A DNA stretch of 64,000 nucleotides from Streptomyces showdoensis (GTDB lineage Bacteria; Actinomycetota; Actinomycetes; Streptomycetales; Streptomycetaceae): assembly GCF_039535475.1 (NCBI RefSeq), contig NZ_BAAAXG010000026.1:930001-994000 (forward strand). The letters are read 5' to 3'. Every line of letters begins with the position of its first letter. The first letter of the stretch is position 1. The notes below the pieces were generated by a model. The model searched no databases. It was not told the origin of the DNA and was given only the letters and a program-made list of their open reading frames with translations. Positions 1 through 10,446 of this stretch are shown here, in pieces. The translations under genes were made by a program, and so were the position numbers.

Positions 1-391
1 TGACCCCGCGCAGCTCGCGCTCGTCCAGGATGGCGAGGATGCCCTCGGTGCAGCACACGGCCGCGTTGCGCGGGTTGCGGCCGGTGGCGAAGGCGTTGGG
101 CGCCTGGGTGGGCGAGATGTAGAGCCGCGGCATGGGCTGGCGGGCCTGGGTCGAGAGCTCCCGGACCATCTTGTAGAGGGCCGGGGCCTCGAACTCGCTC
201 ACGGGACGTGCGCGCATGGCGCGCAGCGCCAGCTTGTCGCTGTTCCAGTACGCGTAGGCGTTGGTGCCGATCGCCACGAAGAGCGCGACGATCAGGCCCG
301 TACGCCCGAAGAAGCTGCCGATGACGATGATGAGGGCCGAGAGCCCTCCGAGGAGTACGGCGGTCCTCAGCCCGTTGTGCCGGCGGTGCAC
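1..391 (-). CDS. htpX: HtpX-type M48 membrane metalloprotease, N-terminal part (runs off window)
   Basis: Only the first 130 codons are in the window; the gene continues past position 1. The GTG start at 391 follows a TTGGAGGG site. The protein begins with a short basic stretch, then two hydrophobic segments (about residues 9-45, including [15 protein letters not shown]), then the HtpX signature region [19 protein letters not shown] and the stretch leading to the zinc site. The HExxH motif itself would lie just outside the window. HtpX proteases degrade damaged membrane proteins. It lies downstream of, and in the same direction as, mscL and nuo. Confidence 0.93.
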   Translation of the reverse strand, partial: MHRRHNGLRTAVLLGGLSALIIVIGSFFGRTGLIVALFVAIGTNAYAYWNSDKLALRAMRARPVSEFEAPALYKMVRELSTQARQPMPRLYISPTQAPNAFATGRNPRNAAVCCTEGILAILDERELRGV

Positions 392-536
392 GGTACGCCC
401 TCCAAGTGGTGCGGCAGGGGAACCCTTTGCTCTATGGGGATCCACCGTCCAGTGGACCCTCCCCTCCTGGTCAACGCCAGGCGGAAGGCTCGGGTTCCCC
501 GGGCCGCACGGGGTGCCGTGTGGGCCGTACGGGTGA

Positions 537-986
537 CTAGCGGGCGGCGGGGATCTTCTCAGCGAGGGAGAAGACCGGCTCGACCTCGCTGGTGCAGTGG
601 GCGCAGCGGGAGGCGATGGCCGGGATCTCGGTGAAGCAGCGGGGGCAGTCGCGCTTCTCGGACTTCGGGTCGGACGCCTCCTCCTTGGCGAACCTCTCCT
701 GGATCTTCGACATGGGGACGACGATCAGGAAGTAGAGGACGGCCGCGGTGATGACGAACGCTATGGCGGCGGCGATCGCCAGACCGTACGGGAAGACGGT
801 CTTGCCGACGGTGAAGCTGGCCTCGCTGAAGTCGCCGACCGAGCCGGTGGCGAGACCGATGAGCGGGGTGATGAACGCCTTGCTGAAACCGGTCACGACG
901 GCCGTGAAGGCCGAGCCGACGGCCAGTCCGATGGCCATCGAGACGACGTTCCCGCGAAGTATGAAGTCCTTGAAACCGTTCAGCAC
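537..986 (-). CDS. mscL: Large-conductance mechanosensitive channel with C-terminal zinc-ribbon-like tail
   Basis: This 149-aa protein starts at GTG 986 behind AAGGAG nine bases upstream. The start [20 protein letters not shown] is the conserved MscL N-terminal helix and pore-lining TM1 ([12 protein letters not shown]), and TM2 is the stretch [20 protein letters not shown]. MscL forms a homopentameric osmotic safety valve in the inner membrane. The cytoplasmic helix is followed by an extra tail with two Cys pairs (CPRC and CAHC, 13 residues apart), which looks like a small zinc ribbon and is absent from E. coli MscL. It lies 35 bp after nuoN and may share its transcript. Confidence 0.93.
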   Translation of the reverse strand: MLNGFKDFILRGNVVSMAIGLAVGSAFTAVVTGFSKAFITPLIGLATGSVGDFSEASFTVGKTVFPYGLAIAAAIAFVITAAVLYFLIVVPMSKIQERFAKEEASDPKSEKRDCPRCFTEIPAIASRCAHCTSEVEPVFSLAEKIPAAR

Positions 987-1021
987 GGGGTACTGCTCCT
1001 TGGGTTTTTTCCGTGGGGGGA

Positions 1022-2521
1022 TCAGAAGACGCTGTTCGCCGCGAAGCGGAGGGCGATCTGCGGGTAGCCCGACAGGACGACGCCCGCGACGGCGGTCAGC
1101 GCGATCGCCAGGGTGACGGGGGTGGGGGCCCCGAGCCGCGTGACGGCGCCGTCGGCGGCGCCCTCGGGCGCACGGAAGATCAGCGCCGTCCACCGCAGGT
1201 AGTAGTAGAGGGCGATCACGACGTTGACGCCCATGATCACGGCGAGCCAGCCGAGGCCGGCGTCGACGGCGGCCGAGAAGACGGTCACCTTGGCGAAGAG
1301 GCCGATGATACCCGGGGGCAGTCCGGCCAGATTCAGCAGGAAGAAGCCGAGCGCGAGGGCGACGCCGGGGCGCTCGGCGTACAGGCCGCGGAAGTCGGAG
1401 ATCCGGGCCTGCGGGCGGGTCCGGGCGACGAGCACGACGACGGCGAAGGCGCCGAGGTTCACGACGGCGTACATCAGGGCGTACGCGACGGTGGCGCCGA
1501 TCTGGTCGTCGCTGGAGTACGCGGCGGCGGCGATCGGCACCAGGAGGTAGCCGGCCTGGGCGACGGAGGACCAGGCGAGCAGCCGTACCGCGCTCCACGC
1601 GCGCGTGGAGACCTGCCGCAGGGCGGCCACGTTGCCGACGGTCATGGTGAGCGCGGCCAGGACGGCGAGCGCCGGTCCCCACACGTCCGCGTAGGAGGGG
1701 AAGGCGACGACGGTCACCAGGATGAGCCCGGTGAAGCCGACGGCCTTGCCGACCACGGACAGGTAGGCGGCGACGGGCAGCGGGGCTCCGACGTAGGTGT
1801 CGGGCACCCAGAAGTGGAAGGGCACGGCGGCGGTCTTGAAGGCGAAGCCGACGAGGGTGAGCACCACGCCCGCCTGGGCGAGGGTCTGCAGCTGGCCCGG
1901 CACCCCGCCGAGCCGCTGGGCGATCTCGGTGAGGTGGAGGGTGCCGGTCGCCGCGTAGACGAAGCTGACGCCGAGCAGGGTCACGGCGGTCGCGGTGACC
2001 GAGGAGAGGAAGAACTTGAGGGCCGACTCGCTGGACATGCGGTCGCCGCGCTTGAGGCCGACCAGCGCGAAGGCGGGCAGCGAGGCCACTTCGAGGGCGA
2101 CGACGAGGGTCGCCAGGTCCCGGGAGGCGGGCAGCAGGGCGGCGCCGGCCGCGGAGGACAGCAGCAGGAACCAGTACTCGCCGACGGGCAGCTTGTCACG
2201 GGTGTCGGCGAGCGAGAGCAGCGCGGTCACGAGCGCGCCGCCGAGCACCAGGAACTGGATGACGACGGTGAAGTGGTCGGCGGTGTAGCTGCACGCCCGC
2301 AGGCCGGTGTCGGGGGTGAGGCAGAAGGTCGACCGGTCGCCGGCCCGCAGCGGGACGAGCAGCGCGAGGGCGGCGGCCAGGCCGCCGACCGCGGTCCAGC
2401 CGAGCAGCTGCTTGCGCGCGGCGGGGACGAAGAGGTCGGCGACGAGGATGCCGACCGCGACCACCGCGGTGAGGGTGGGCGGCGCGATCGTGAGCCAGTC
2501 GACGGACTGGACGAGGGACAT
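1022..2521 (-). CDS. nuoN: NADH-quinone oxidoreductase subunit N, second Nuo set
   Basis: This 499-aa polytopic membrane protein (about 14 helices) starts MSLVQSVDWLTIAPP. It has the antiporter-like Proton_antipo_M core, with a conserved Lys in the GLKRGD stretch and the AVPFHFWVPD motif typical of NuoN. It would form one of the three proton-pumping modules in the membrane arm of complex I. Its ATG shares one base with the nuoM stop (TGATG), so translation is coupled. It is the last gene of the nuo run before mscL. Confidence 0.95.
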   Translation of the reverse strand: MSLVQSVDWLTIAPPTLTAVVAVGILVADLFVPAARKQLLGWTAVGGLAAALALLVPLRAGDRSTFCLTPDTGLRACSYTADHFTVVIQFLVLGGALVTALLSLADTRDKLPVGEYWFLLLSSAAGAALLPASRDLATLVVALEVASLPAFALVGLKRGDRMSSESALKFFLSSVTATAVTLLGVSFVYAATGTLHLTEIAQRLGGVPGQLQTLAQAGVVLTLVGFAFKTAAVPFHFWVPDTYVGAPLPVAAYLSVVGKAVGFTGLILVTVVAFPSYADVWGPALAVLAALTMTVGNVAALRQVSTRAWSAVRLLAWSSVAQAGYLLVPIAAAAYSSDDQIGATVAYALMYAVVNLGAFAVVVLVARTRPQARISDFRGLYAERPGVALALGFFLLNLAGLPPGIIGLFAKVTVFSAAVDAGLGWLAVIMGVNVVIALYYYLRWTALIFRAPEGAADGAVTRLGAPTPVTLAIALTAVAGVVLSGYPQIALRFAANSVF

Positions 2522-4098
2522 CACGGCTTTCCTCCGGCGAGCAGCTGCTGGACGGCCGGGTCGGTGAGGCCGAGGAGGACCGCGGGCCACAGTCCGGCGA
2601 GGACGGTGAGGGCGACGAGCGGGCTCCAGGCGGCGACCTCGTACCCCTGCACGTCGGCGATGGGCGTCTCGCCGGCCGGGCGGGGGCCGCCCATGCAGAC
2701 GCGGCGGACGACGAGGAGCAGATAGGCGGCGGTGAGGAGGGTGCCGAGGCCGCCGATCGCCATGAAGGTGAGGAAGGCGGGCCGGCTGAGGCCCTCGGCC
2801 GGGTCGAAGGCGCCGAACAGGGCGAGCATCTCGCCCCAGAACCCGGCGAGGCCGGGCAGTCCCAGGGAGGCGACGGCGGCGAAGGCGAGGAGGGCGCCGA
2901 GACGGGGGGCGCGGCCGTAGAGGGCGGCGCCGGTGGCCCCGGCGAGGGTGTCCAGGTCGGCGGTGCCGTAGCGGTCCTTGAGGGCGCCGACCAGGAAGAA
3001 GAGCAGGCCGGTGATGAGGCCGTGGGCGATGTTGGCGAAGAGGGCGCCGTTGACCCCGGTGGGGGTCATGGTGGCGATGCCGAGGAGCACGAAGCCCATG
3101 TGGCCGACGGAGGAGTACGCGATCAGGCGCTTGAGGTCGCCCTTGTTGCCGGGCCGTACGAGGGCGAGGCAGGCGAGCGATCCGTAGATGATCCCGGCGA
3201 CGGCGAAGGCGGCGAGGTACGGGGCGAAGGTGCGCATGCCGTCGGGGGCGATCGGCAGCACGATGCGGACGAACCCGTAGGTGCCCATCTTCAGCAGGAC
3301 GCCGGCGAGGAGGACCGAGCCGACGGTCGGGGCGGCGGTGTGGGCGTCCGGGAGCCAGCTGTGCAGCGGCCACATCGGGGTCTTCACCGCGAGTCCGAGG
3401 CCGATCGCGAGAACGGCGACGACCTGCACCGTCGTGGTCAGGCCCCGGCCGTTGTCGGTGGCCAGTGCCACCATGTCGAACGTGCCCGCCTTGATGCCGA
3501 TGAGGAGGAGGCCGAGCAGCATCACGACCGAGCCGAGCAGCGTGTAGAGGACGAACTTCCAGGAGGCGGCCCGCCTCCCCTCGCCGCCCCAGCGGGCGAT
3601 GAGGAAGTACATCGGGATGAGGACCGTCTCGAAGGCCAGGAAGAACAGGACCAGGTCGAGGACGGCGAAGGTCGCGAGGGTGCCGGACTCGAGGACGAGC
3701 AGCAGCGCGACGAATGCCTTGGGTGACGGGCCCGACGGCATCTTGAAGTAGCTGTACAGCGCGCAGAGGAAGGTCAGCAGCGCGGTCAGGAGCAGGAGGG
3801 GGAGCGAGATGCCGTCGACACCGAGGTGGATGCGCACGCCGAGCGCGGGGATCCAGCTGACGTCCGTCGTGGCCTGCATCGCCGACGGCCGGTCGTGGTC
3901 GAAGCCGAGCGCGAGGACGATCGCGGCCAGCAGGATCACGCCGGTGACGGTGACGCCGTGGCGCAGCACGGCCTGGTCGGGGGAGTTCCCCCTCAGTCCG
4001 GGCGGGGCCGGCAGGAGGGCCGCGGCGGCGCCGACGAGCGGGCCGGCGACGATCAGGGCGAGCAGGAACTGCATCACGGATTCGCTGATATCGATCAC
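2521..4098 (-). CDS. nuoM: NADH-quinone oxidoreductase subunit M, second Nuo set
   Basis: This 525-aa antiporter-like subunit has the hallmarks of NuoM: the FETVLIPMYFLI segment with the proton-channel Glu, the VKTPMWPLHSWLPDAH motif, and a helix with KRLIAYSSVGHMGFV. The GTG start at 4098 follows GGAG in the end of nuoL and sits 3 bp after the nuoL stop. A possible internal ATG lies 24 bases downstream, but the GTG has the better-spaced site. It pumps protons in the membrane arm. Confidence 0.95.
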   Translation of the reverse strand: MIDISESVMQFLLALIVAGPLVGAAAALLPAPPGLRGNSPDQAVLRHGVTVTGVILLAAIVLALGFDHDRPSAMQATTDVSWIPALGVRIHLGVDGISLPLLLLTALLTFLCALYSYFKMPSGPSPKAFVALLLVLESGTLATFAVLDLVLFFLAFETVLIPMYFLIARWGGEGRRAASWKFVLYTLLGSVVMLLGLLLIGIKAGTFDMVALATDNGRGLTTTVQVVAVLAIGLGLAVKTPMWPLHSWLPDAHTAAPTVGSVLLAGVLLKMGTYGFVRIVLPIAPDGMRTFAPYLAAFAVAGIIYGSLACLALVRPGNKGDLKRLIAYSSVGHMGFVLLGIATMTPTGVNGALFANIAHGLITGLLFFLVGALKDRYGTADLDTLAGATGAALYGRAPRLGALLAFAAVASLGLPGLAGFWGEMLALFGAFDPAEGLSRPAFLTFMAIGGLGTLLTAAYLLLVVRRVCMGGPRPAGETPIADVQGYEVAAWSPLVALTVLAGLWPAVLLGLTDPAVQQLLAGGKP

Positions 4099-4101
4099 GG
4101 C

Positions 4102-6075
4102 TCACGCTCCGGCGACGTTGGCGAGGACGACGGCGACGATCGCCAGGACGACGGAGCCGGCGAGCAGGGCGCTGAGGTAGCTCTGCACGTTGCCGGTCTG
4201 GGCGCGGCGGACCAGCCAGCCGAGGCCCTTGGCGCTGTCGGCCGCGCCGCGGACGTAGGTGTCGACGACCTCGCGGTCCAGGAAGCGGACCAGGGAGGCG
4301 GCGGCGAGCACGGGGCGGACGAAGGCGGCCCGGTAGACGGCGTCCAGGTGGAAGCCGTCGGCGGCCGGGCGGTGCAGCGGTCCGAGCAGGGCGCGGCCGG
4401 GGTCGGCCGGGTCCTGGGCGGGGTGCGGCAGGTCCAGGGCCTCCGCCTCGACCTGGCCGCCCTCGGCGTCGGGGTGGGCGACGGTGGTCCCGGCGGGGAC
4501 CGCGCGCCGGGGGGCGAGCGCCCGCCAGACCGCGTACAGGACGGCGGCGCCGACGACGGCGAGGCCGGTGCCGAGGACGGCGGTGGTGACGGTCGGGGTC
4601 AGCGGGTGCCCGTCGAACCAGTCGTCGAGGTAGGCGGCGGTCAGTCCGAAGCCGAGCGAGGGGACGGCCAGCACCCACAGGACGGTGGTCATGGCGAGCG
4701 GCTGGCGTCCGTGGTCCGGCGCCTCGGTGCCGCGGCCGCGGAAGGCGAGCAGCCACAGCCGCATCGCGTACGCGGCGGTGAGCAGCGCCGTGAGGAGTCC
4801 GGCGACGAAGACGATCCAGCCGGCCCCGGCCGGGGCGACGGTCGTCTCGCCGGTGGCGGTGTGCTCGGCGGCGACGAGGACGGCCTCCTTGGAGAAGAAG
4901 CCGGCGAAGGGCGGGATCGCGGCGAGCGCGAGCAGGCCGACGGTCATCGTCCAGTAGGCGTCCGGGATGCGCTTGGTCAGCCCGCTCATCCGGGACATCG
5001 CGGAGAGCGAGTTGGTGCCGGCGGCGTGGATGACCGCGCCCGCGGCGAGGAAGAGCAGCGCCTTGAAGGCGCCGTGCGACAGGAGGTGGAAGACGGCGGC
5101 GCCGCGGTCGCCGACGGCCAGGGCGCCGGACATGTAGCCGAGCTGGCCGATCGTCGAGTAGGCGAGGACCCGCTTGATGTCGTCCTGGGCGAGCGCGGCG
5201 AGCGCCGAGCCGACCATGGTGACCGCGGCCATCACGGCGAGCACGACGAGCGCGGCGGCCGAGGCGGTGAAGACGGGCAGCAGCCGGGCCACGAAGTAGA
5301 TGCCGGCGGCGACCATCGTCGCCGCGTGGATCAGCGCGGAGACCGGGGTCGGGCCGGCCATCGCGTCGGGCAGCCAGGTGTGCAGCGGGAACTGCGCGGA
5401 CTTGCCGGCCACGCCGGCGAGGAGCAGCAGCGCGATCAGGGTGGGGTGGTCGAGGCCGCCGCTCGCGACGGCGCCGAGGACGCCGGTGATGCGGAAGGTG
5501 CCCGCGTCGGTGGCGAGGGCGAAGAGCCCGATGAGGAAGGGGACGTCGCCCAGCTTGGTGACGAGGAAGGCCTTCAGGGAGGCCGAGCGGGCCTCGGGGG
5601 TCTCCCAGTAGTGCCCGACCAGGAAGTACGAGCAGATGCCCATGATCTCCCAGCCGACCAGGAGCACCATCAGGTCGCCGGAGTAGACGACGAGCAGCAT
5701 CGCGGAGGTGAAGAGGGAGACCAGCGCCGCGTACGAGGGGTAGCGCGGGTCGTGGCGGAGGTAGCCGGTCGAGTAGACCTGCACGCAGGTGGCGACCACG
5801 CCGACCAGGACGGCGACGAGGGCGGCGAAGCCGTCGATGTGCAGGGCCAGGTCGATCGGGACCGAGCCGGTGGGCGTCAGCTGGGTGGCGGCGTCGATGG
5901 ACTTCCCGCCGCCCTGGCGGCCGGCGACGACGGCGGCGAGGACCGCCGCGGCGAGCGTCGGCAGCACGGCGAGGGGACGCACGAAGCCGGGGGCGGTGCG
6001 GCCGAGGAAGAGGCCGGCGACGGCGCCGAGGAAGGGGAGCAGGGGGACGAGGACGGCGAGGGTCGTGGTGGTCAC
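4102..6075 (-). CDS. nuoL: NADH-quinone oxidoreductase subunit L, second Nuo set
   Basis: This 657-aa distal proton-pump subunit starts at GTG 6075, overlapping the nuoK stop by four bases (GTGA). It shows the NuoL N-terminal domain ([16 protein letters not shown]), the [17 protein letters not shown] helix with its Glu, the [20 protein letters not shown] motif and [15 protein letters not shown]. The C-terminal region should hold the lateral helix and a last anchoring helix near the end ([18 protein letters not shown]). The GTG was chosen because the overlap is typical of this operon; the longer upstream open frame is nuoK and nuoJ in another frame. Confidence 0.95.
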   Translation of the reverse strand: MTTTTLAVLVPLLPFLGAVAGLFLGRTAPGFVRPLAVLPTLAAAVLAAVVAGRQGGGKSIDAATQLTPTGSVPIDLALHIDGFAALVAVLVGVVATCVQVYSTGYLRHDPRYPSYAALVSLFTSAMLLVVYSGDLMVLLVGWEIMGICSYFLVGHYWETPEARSASLKAFLVTKLGDVPFLIGLFALATDAGTFRITGVLGAVASGGLDHPTLIALLLLAGVAGKSAQFPLHTWLPDAMAGPTPVSALIHAATMVAAGIYFVARLLPVFTASAAALVVLAVMAAVTMVGSALAALAQDDIKRVLAYSTIGQLGYMSGALAVGDRGAAVFHLLSHGAFKALLFLAAGAVIHAAGTNSLSAMSRMSGLTKRIPDAYWTMTVGLLALAAIPPFAGFFSKEAVLVAAEHTATGETTVAPAGAGWIVFVAGLLTALLTAAYAMRLWLLAFRGRGTEAPDHGRQPLAMTTVLWVLAVPSLGFGLTAAYLDDWFDGHPLTPTVTTAVLGTGLAVVGAAVLYAVWRALAPRRAVPAGTTVAHPDAEGGQVEAEALDLPHPAQDPADPGRALLGPLHRPAADGFHLDAVYRAAFVRPVLAAASLVRFLDREVVDTYVRGAADSAKGLGWLVRRAQTGNVQSYLSALLAGSVVLAIVAVVLANVAGA

Positions 6076-6458
6076 GCGTGGGCCTCGGCCTTCTCGTCCG
6101 CGGACGGCTCGTCGTCGGACCGGTCGTCGTCGGACGGCTCGTCCTCGGACGCGGTCTCCTTGGTGTCGCGGAGCCGGTCCACGTCGGAGGTGCCGCGGTT
6201 GCGGTAGACCATCAGGACGATCGCGAGACCGATGCCGATCTCCGCGGCGGCGATGGCGATGGTGAAGAGGGTGAGGGCCTGCCCGGCGTGCAGGGCGTCC
6301 CGCAGCCAGACGTCGAAGGCGACCAGGTTGAGGTTGACGGCGTTGAGCATGAGCTCGACGGACATCAGGACCAGGATCGCGTTGCGGCGGGCGAGCACGC
6401 CGTACAGGCCGACGCAGAAGAGGAGGGCGGCCAGGACGGCCGGGTAGACGAGGTGCAT
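6072..6458 (-). CDS. nuoK: NADH-quinone oxidoreductase subunit K with acidic tail
   Basis: This 128-aa protein has the three-helix NuoK core: [40 protein letters not shown] with the two conserved membrane Glu positions represented, and [20 protein letters not shown]. The family is usually about 100 residues. Here a strongly acidic tail of about 30 residues ([20 protein letters not shown]) has been added on the cytoplasmic side. The start ATG shares one base with the nuoJ stop (TGATG), and the stop overlaps the nuoL start. Confidence 0.95.
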   Translation of the reverse strand: MHLVYPAVLAALLFCVGLYGVLARRNAILVLMSVELMLNAVNLNLVAFDVWLRDALHAGQALTLFTIAIAAAEIGIGLAIVLMVYRNRGTSDVDRLRDTKETASEDEPSDDDRSDDEPSADEKAEAHA

Positions 6459-7051
6459 CAGTCCCGCTCCCCCGCACTCGCGTTCTCGGTCCCGTTCTCG
6501 GTCCCGTTCGTGCGCTTCGACAGGACGATCGCGCCGACCAGGGCCGCGAGCAGCAGCACCGACAGCGCCTCGAAGGGCAGCACCCAGTGCCGGAAGAGGA
6601 TCTCTCCGGTCACCGCGGTGGAGCCCTGGACGGTGCCGCCGGGCCCGTCGAGGTCGATCCAGGTGGTGCGGAAGGCGTCCACGACCACCCACACCAGGGC
6701 GGCCGCGGCGGTCACCGCGACCCCGAGGGCGACCCAGCGGTTGCCCGAGTCGGAGTCCGGCGAGCGGCCGATGGGGGCCTTGGTGAGCATGAGCCCGAAG
6801 AGGAGGAGGACGACGACCGAGCCGACGTAGATCAGCACCTGGACCCAGGCGATGAACTCCGCGGTCAGCAGCAGGTACTCGACGGCGACCCCGCCGAGCG
6901 CCACGACCAGCCACAGGGCGGCGTGCACGAGCTGCTTGGTGGTGACCGTGACGAGGGCCGCGCCGAGGGTGACGAGGCCGACGAGGAGGAAGGCGATCTC
7001 GACGCCGGTGGGCGACAGGAAGCCGTGGGCGTTCGGGGCGGCGAGGATCAC
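6458..7051 (-). CDS. nuoJ: NADH-quinone oxidoreductase subunit J, second Nuo set
   Basis: This 197-aa membrane subunit has five predicted helices. The third ([20 protein letters not shown]) carries the conserved NuoJ motif around the pi-bulge helix. The GTG start at 7051 overlaps the nuoI TGA by four bases and follows GGGGGAG. The tail after the last helix is hydrophilic, with a repeated NGTEN. It links the membrane arm to the quinone module. Confidence 0.94.
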   Translation of the reverse strand: MILAAPNAHGFLSPTGVEIAFLLVGLVTLGAALVTVTTKQLVHAALWLVVALGGVAVEYLLLTAEFIAWVQVLIYVGSVVVLLLFGLMLTKAPIGRSPDSDSGNRWVALGVAVTAAAALVWVVVDAFRTTWIDLDGPGGTVQGSTAVTGEILFRHWVLPFEALSVLLLAALVGAIVLSKRTNGTENGTENASAGERD

Positions 7052-7620
7052 TGCTGCTCCCCCTCGGCGGCCTCGGCGGCGGCCGAGGCCGCGGCCTGGG
7101 CCGCCGCCTTCTCGGCCGCCTTGCGGGCCGCGGCGATCTCCTTCGGCTCCTCCGCGCGCGGGTCGAGCGCCGGCGGCTCCGGCACGGTCCACATCCACTC
7201 GCGGAGCTTGTCGCGCTCGTGGGTCAGCTCGTGGATGTCGGTCTCCGCGTACTCGAACTCGGGCGACCAGAACAGCGCGTCGAACGGGCACACCTCGATG
7301 CAGATGCCGCAGTACATGCAGAGGGAGAAGTCGATCGCGAAGCGGTCCAGGACGTTGCGGCTGCGCTCGCGCCCGCCGGGGGCGGCCGGGGGGACCGTCT
7401 CCTTGTGGGAGTCGATGTAGATGCACCAGTCGGGGCACTCGCGGGCGCACAGCATGCAGACCGTGCAGTTCTCCTCGAACAGCCCGATCACCCCGCGGGT
7501 GCGGGGCGGCAGTTCGGGCTGCACGTCCGGGTACTGCGCGGTGACGCTCTTGCGGGTCATCGTGCGGAGGGTGACGGCGAGGCCCTTGGCGAGGCCGGAG
7601 CCGGGGATCGGGGGGGCCAT
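7048..7620 (-). CDS. nuoI: NADH-quinone oxidoreductase subunit I (two 4Fe-4S ferredoxin)
   Basis: This 190-aa ferredoxin-like subunit has two complete 4Fe-4S motifs, [15 protein letters not shown] and [15 protein letters not shown], plus NuoI hallmarks around EENCTVC and [10 protein letters not shown]. It would carry clusters N6a and N6b towards NuoB. The start ATG lies 2 bp after the nuoH stop. The last 30 residues are an Ala-rich, helix-prone tail ([20 protein letters not shown]) that is unusual for the family. Confidence 0.95.
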   Translation of the reverse strand: MAPPIPGSGLAKGLAVTLRTMTRKSVTAQYPDVQPELPPRTRGVIGLFEENCTVCMLCARECPDWCIYIDSHKETVPPAAPGGRERSRNVLDRFAIDFSLCMYCGICIEVCPFDALFWSPEFEYAETDIHELTHERDKLREWMWTVPEPPALDPRAEEPKEIAAARKAAEKAAAQAAASAAAEAAEGEQQ

Positions 7621-7622
7621 GG

Positions 7623-8591
7623 TTACTGGATCGCCACCTTCACGATGCCGGTCAGCGCGATCTGCGCGAGGGCGAGCGGGACGAGGGTCGTCCAGGCGAG
7701 CTTCTGGAGCTGGTCCTCGCGGAGCCGGGGGTACGAGACGCGCAGCCAGATCACCACGAACGCCAGGACGGCGGTCTTCAGCAGGGTCCAGACCCAGCCG
7801 AGCCCGTCGGCGCCGAAGGGGCCGTGCCAGCCGCCGAGGAAGAGGACGGTGGTCAGGCCGCACAGGACGACGATGCCCGCGTACTCGGCGAGCAGGAAGA
7901 GCGCGAAGCGGAGGCCGGTGTACTCCGTGTAGGCGCCGAAGATGATCTCCGAGTCGGCGACCGGCATGTCGAACGGCGGTCGCTGGAGCTCCGCGAGGCC
8001 CGCGGTGAAGAAGACCAGCGCCCCGACGATCTGCCAGGGCACCCACCACCACTCGAAGGCGTTCAGGATGCCGGGCAGGGAGACGGTGCCGGCCGCCATC
8101 GCGACGGACGCGGCGGCGAGCAGCATCGGCAGCTCGTACGCGAGCAGCTGCGCGGCGGTGCGGAGCCCGCCCAGCAGCGAGAACTTGTTGGCCGAGGCCC
8201 AGCCCGCCATCAGGCTGCCGAGCACGCCGACGCCCATCACCGCGAGCACGAAGAAGATGCCCGCGTCGATCACCTGCCCGACCGCGCCCTCGCTCGGCCC
8301 GATCGGGATCGCGACCAGCACGAGCAGGTACGGGAGGAGGGCGACGGCCGGCGCGAGCTGGAAGATCCGCCGGTCGGCCGCGGCCGGGACGACGTCCTCC
8401 TTCTGCGCGAACTTCACCCCGTCGGCGACGAGCTGCGCCCAGCCGTGGAAGCCACCGGCGTACATCGGGCCGAGGCGGCCCTGCATGTGGGCCATGACCT
8501 TGTGCTCGGTCTGGCCGACGACCAGCGGCAGCACGAGGAAGACGGCGAAGACGACGAGCAGCCGGAGGGCGACGTCGAGTACGTCGTTCAC
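7623..8591 (-). CDS. nuoH: NADH-quinone oxidoreductase subunit H, second Nuo set
   Basis: This 322-aa heel subunit starts at GTG 8591, overlapping the nuoC TGA by four bases. It contains the conserved quinone-site loops: [33 protein letters not shown], and [17 protein letters not shown] followed by [17 protein letters not shown]. These line the ubiquinone/menaquinone cavity next to NuoB and NuoD in normal complex I. It is slightly shorter than the nuoH of full Nuo operons (often 400 or more residues in actinobacteria). Confidence 0.95.
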   Translation of the reverse strand: MNDVLDVALRLLVVFAVFLVLPLVVGQTEHKVMAHMQGRLGPMYAGGFHGWAQLVADGVKFAQKEDVVPAAADRRIFQLAPAVALLPYLLVLVAIPIGPSEGAVGQVIDAGIFFVLAVMGVGVLGSLMAGWASANKFSLLGGLRTAAQLLAYELPMLLAAASVAMAAGTVSLPGILNAFEWWWVPWQIVGALVFFTAGLAELQRPPFDMPVADSEIIFGAYTEYTGLRFALFLLAEYAGIVVLCGLTTVLFLGGWHGPFGADGLGWVWTLLKTAVLAFVVIWLRVSYPRLREDQLQKLAWTTLVPLALAQIALTGIVKVAIQ

Positions 8592-9877
8592 GCGGGATCG
8601 CCTCCGGCGGGGGTGTCGTGGGGTTCGTCGGGCTCGGAGCGGGGGCCCTCGGCGGGCGGCGGGGCCGGGGCCTCGGGGGCTGCGTCGGCCTCGGGGGTCG
8701 CGTCGGCCTCGGGGGTCGCGTCGGCCTCGGGGGTCGCGTCGGCCTCGCCTTCGGCGGGCTCCGGGGCCGGGGCCTCCGGGGCCTCGGGCGCGGAGGCCCC
8801 GGCCGGCTCGGTCGGAGCGGGCTCCGTGCCCGTCTTCGGCTCCTCGTCGAAGGCCGGGCGGGCGTGGTGCCACGGGGCGTCCGCGCTGCGGGTACGGGGA
8901 GCGGGCGCGGGCTTCCGCGGCGCCTCGGCGTCCTGGCCCGCGGCCGGGGCCTCGGGGGCCGGGGTCGTGGCCTCGGGGGCGTCCGCGGCCTCCGCGCGCT
9001 GGCTCGCCGAACCGGCGCTCGCGCTGCGGGACCGCCGTACCGGAGCGGACGGATCCACACCCGTACCCGTCTGGCTGGCCGAGCCGTCCGACGCCGACCG
9101 GGACCGACGCACCGGAGCCGACGGATCCACGGCCCCCTGGCTCGCCGAACCCTCCGACGCCGTCCTGGCGCGGCGCACCGGGGCCGACGCGTCCGGCTGG
9201 GTCGCCGAGCCCTCGGCGGCCGTGCGGGTGCGGCGGACCGGGCGGTCGCCCGCGGCGGCGCGGGCCGGGCGGGCCGGGGCGGGCGGGAGCTGGCCCTTCA
9301 GCGGGCCCCACTCGTTGGGGTCGGGGACGCCCGGGGGCAGCATCTGGCGGCGCTTGGGCGCGTTCGGGTCGTGGGACTCGCCCGGTTCCTTGGCGCCGGG
9401 CCAGGCCTTGGCCACGCGGGCGGCCAGCACGAAGTCCTTGCGGAGGGGGTGGCCCTCGAAGTTCTCGGGGAGCAGCAGGTGGACCAGGTGCGGGTGGTCC
9501 GTGAAGGTCACGCCGAACATCTCGTAGGTCTCGCGCTCGTGCCACGCCGCCCCCGCGTACACCGCCACGGCGGTCGGGAGGGAGGGGGCCGCGTGCGGGA
9601 CCGTCGTACGGAGGAGCAGCCGGCGGACGTGGCCGGGGCCCAGCGAGGCCACGTGCGCGCAGACGCGGAAGCCCGTGCCCGGCTCGTCGACGGCGCTGAG
9701 CCAGTCGAAGTAGGTGCAGCCCAGCTTGTCGCGGGCGATCTCCAGCGCGGCGATCCACGAGGCCGTGGGGACGTCGACGGTGAGCAGGTCGTAGGCCCGC
9801 TCCGCCGTCGCCTCCTCGCCGAAGAGCTCCGTCACCGCGTCCGGGAGGGTGTCGTAGGCGTTCTCGTCGAGCGTCAT
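8588..9877 (-). CDS. nuoC: NADH-quinone oxidoreductase subunit C with long repetitive Pro/Ala/Arg-Ser tail
   Basis: The first about 175 residues are a NuoC (30-kDa subunit) domain with the signature [18 protein letters not shown] and GHPLRKDF. The protein then continues to 429 aa, twice the usual length. The tail has four degenerate repeats built on [17 protein letters not shown] (about residues 205-295), then Pro/Ala-rich sequence, then near-exact ATPEAD repeats. No NuoD domain is present in the tail, so this is not a NuoCD fusion. ATG at 9877 overlaps the nuoB stop by four bases. Confidence 0.92.
   Translation of the reverse strand: MTLDENAYDTLPDAVTELFGEEATAERAYDLLTVDVPTASWIAALEIARDKLGCTYFDWLSAVDEPGTGFRVCAHVASLGPGHVRRLLLRTTVPHAAPSLPTAVAVYAGAAWHERETYEMFGVTFTDHPHLVHLLLPENFEGHPLRKDFVLAARVAKAWPGAKEPGESHDPNAPKRRQMLPPGVPDPNEWGPLKGQLPPAPARPARAAAGDRPVRRTRTAAEGSATQPDASAPVRRARTASEGSASQGAVDPSAPVRRSRSASDGSASQTGTGVDPSAPVRRSRSASAGSASQRAEAADAPEATTPAPEAPAAGQDAEAPRKPAPAPRTRSADAPWHHARPAFDEEPKTGTEPAPTEPAGASAPEAPEAPAPEPAEGEADATPEADATPEADATPEADAAPEAPAPPPAEGPRSEPDEPHDTPAGGDPA
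8681..8748. repeat. 18-bp tandem repeat inside the nuoC tail
   Basis: Four head-to-tail copies of an 18-bp unit (core GCGTCGGCCTCGGGGG) encode repeated ATPEAD on the minus strand. The first three copies are almost identical, suggesting recent slippage or expansion. Confidence 0.9.
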
Positions 9878-10446
9878 GCGGTGGCTCCCGGCTTCGGGGG
9901 CCGCACGAGGCCGCTGGTGAGCTGCGCGACCGAGGGCGCGCCCGCGCCGTAGCGCTCGCCGAGGCTCTCGCGGGCGATCTTCTCCTGGAGCTTGAGGATG
10001 CCCTGGAGGAGGGCCTCCGGGCGCGGCGGGCAACCGGGCACGTAGACGTCGACCGGGATGATCTGGTCGACGCCCTTGGTGACCGAGTACGAGTCCCAGT
10101 AGGGGCCGCCGCAGTTCGAGCAGGCGCCGAAGGAGATGACGTACTTCGGCTCGGGCATCTGCTCGTAGAGACGCTTCACCGCGGGGGCCATCTTGTCCGT
10201 GACCGTGCCGGAGACGATCATCAGGTCGGCCTGGCGCGGACCCGGCGCGAAGGGGATCACGCCGAGGCGGATGAAGTCGTGGCGGGCCATCGACGCGGCG
10301 ATGAACTCGATCGCGCAGCAGGCGAGGCCGAAGTTGAAGACCCACAGGCTGTAGCGGCGGCCCCAGTTCAGGACCACCTTCATCGGCTCGGGGGCCAGGC
10401 GGGCGAGCGGGCCCAGCGTGGGGGCCGGCAGGGGTGTTACGTCCAT
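9874..10446 (-). CDS. nuoB: NADH-quinone oxidoreductase subunit B (N2 cluster)
   Basis: This 190-aa protein has all four N2 cluster ligands: the tandem Cys in [10 protein letters not shown], one Cys in [14 protein letters not shown] and one in [13 protein letters not shown]. NuoB carries the last iron-sulfur cluster before quinone. Its ATG lies 10 bases inside the end of nuoA. Its usual partner NuoD is missing from this cluster. Confidence 0.95.
   Translation of the reverse strand: MDVTPLPAPTLGPLARLAPEPMKVVLNWGRRYSLWVFNFGLACCAIEFIAASMARHDFIRLGVIPFAPGPRQADLMIVSGTVTDKMAPAVKRLYEQMPEPKYVISFGACSNCGGPYWDSYSVTKGVDQIIPVDVYVPGCPPRPEALLQGILKLQEKIARESLGERYGAGAPSVAQLTSGLVRPPKPGATA

Noticed and set aside
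1013..2725. Long plus-strand open frame opposite nuoN
   Set aside because: It is the mirror of a high-GC coding strand: Asp/Gly/Glu/Arg-rich translation with no domain pattern, opposite a clear nuo gene. The same holds for 3826-6207 and 20423-22489.
8588..9877. nuoC tail as a fused NuoD
   Set aside because: The tail is low-complexity repeats without any NuoD motif or predicted globular sequence.
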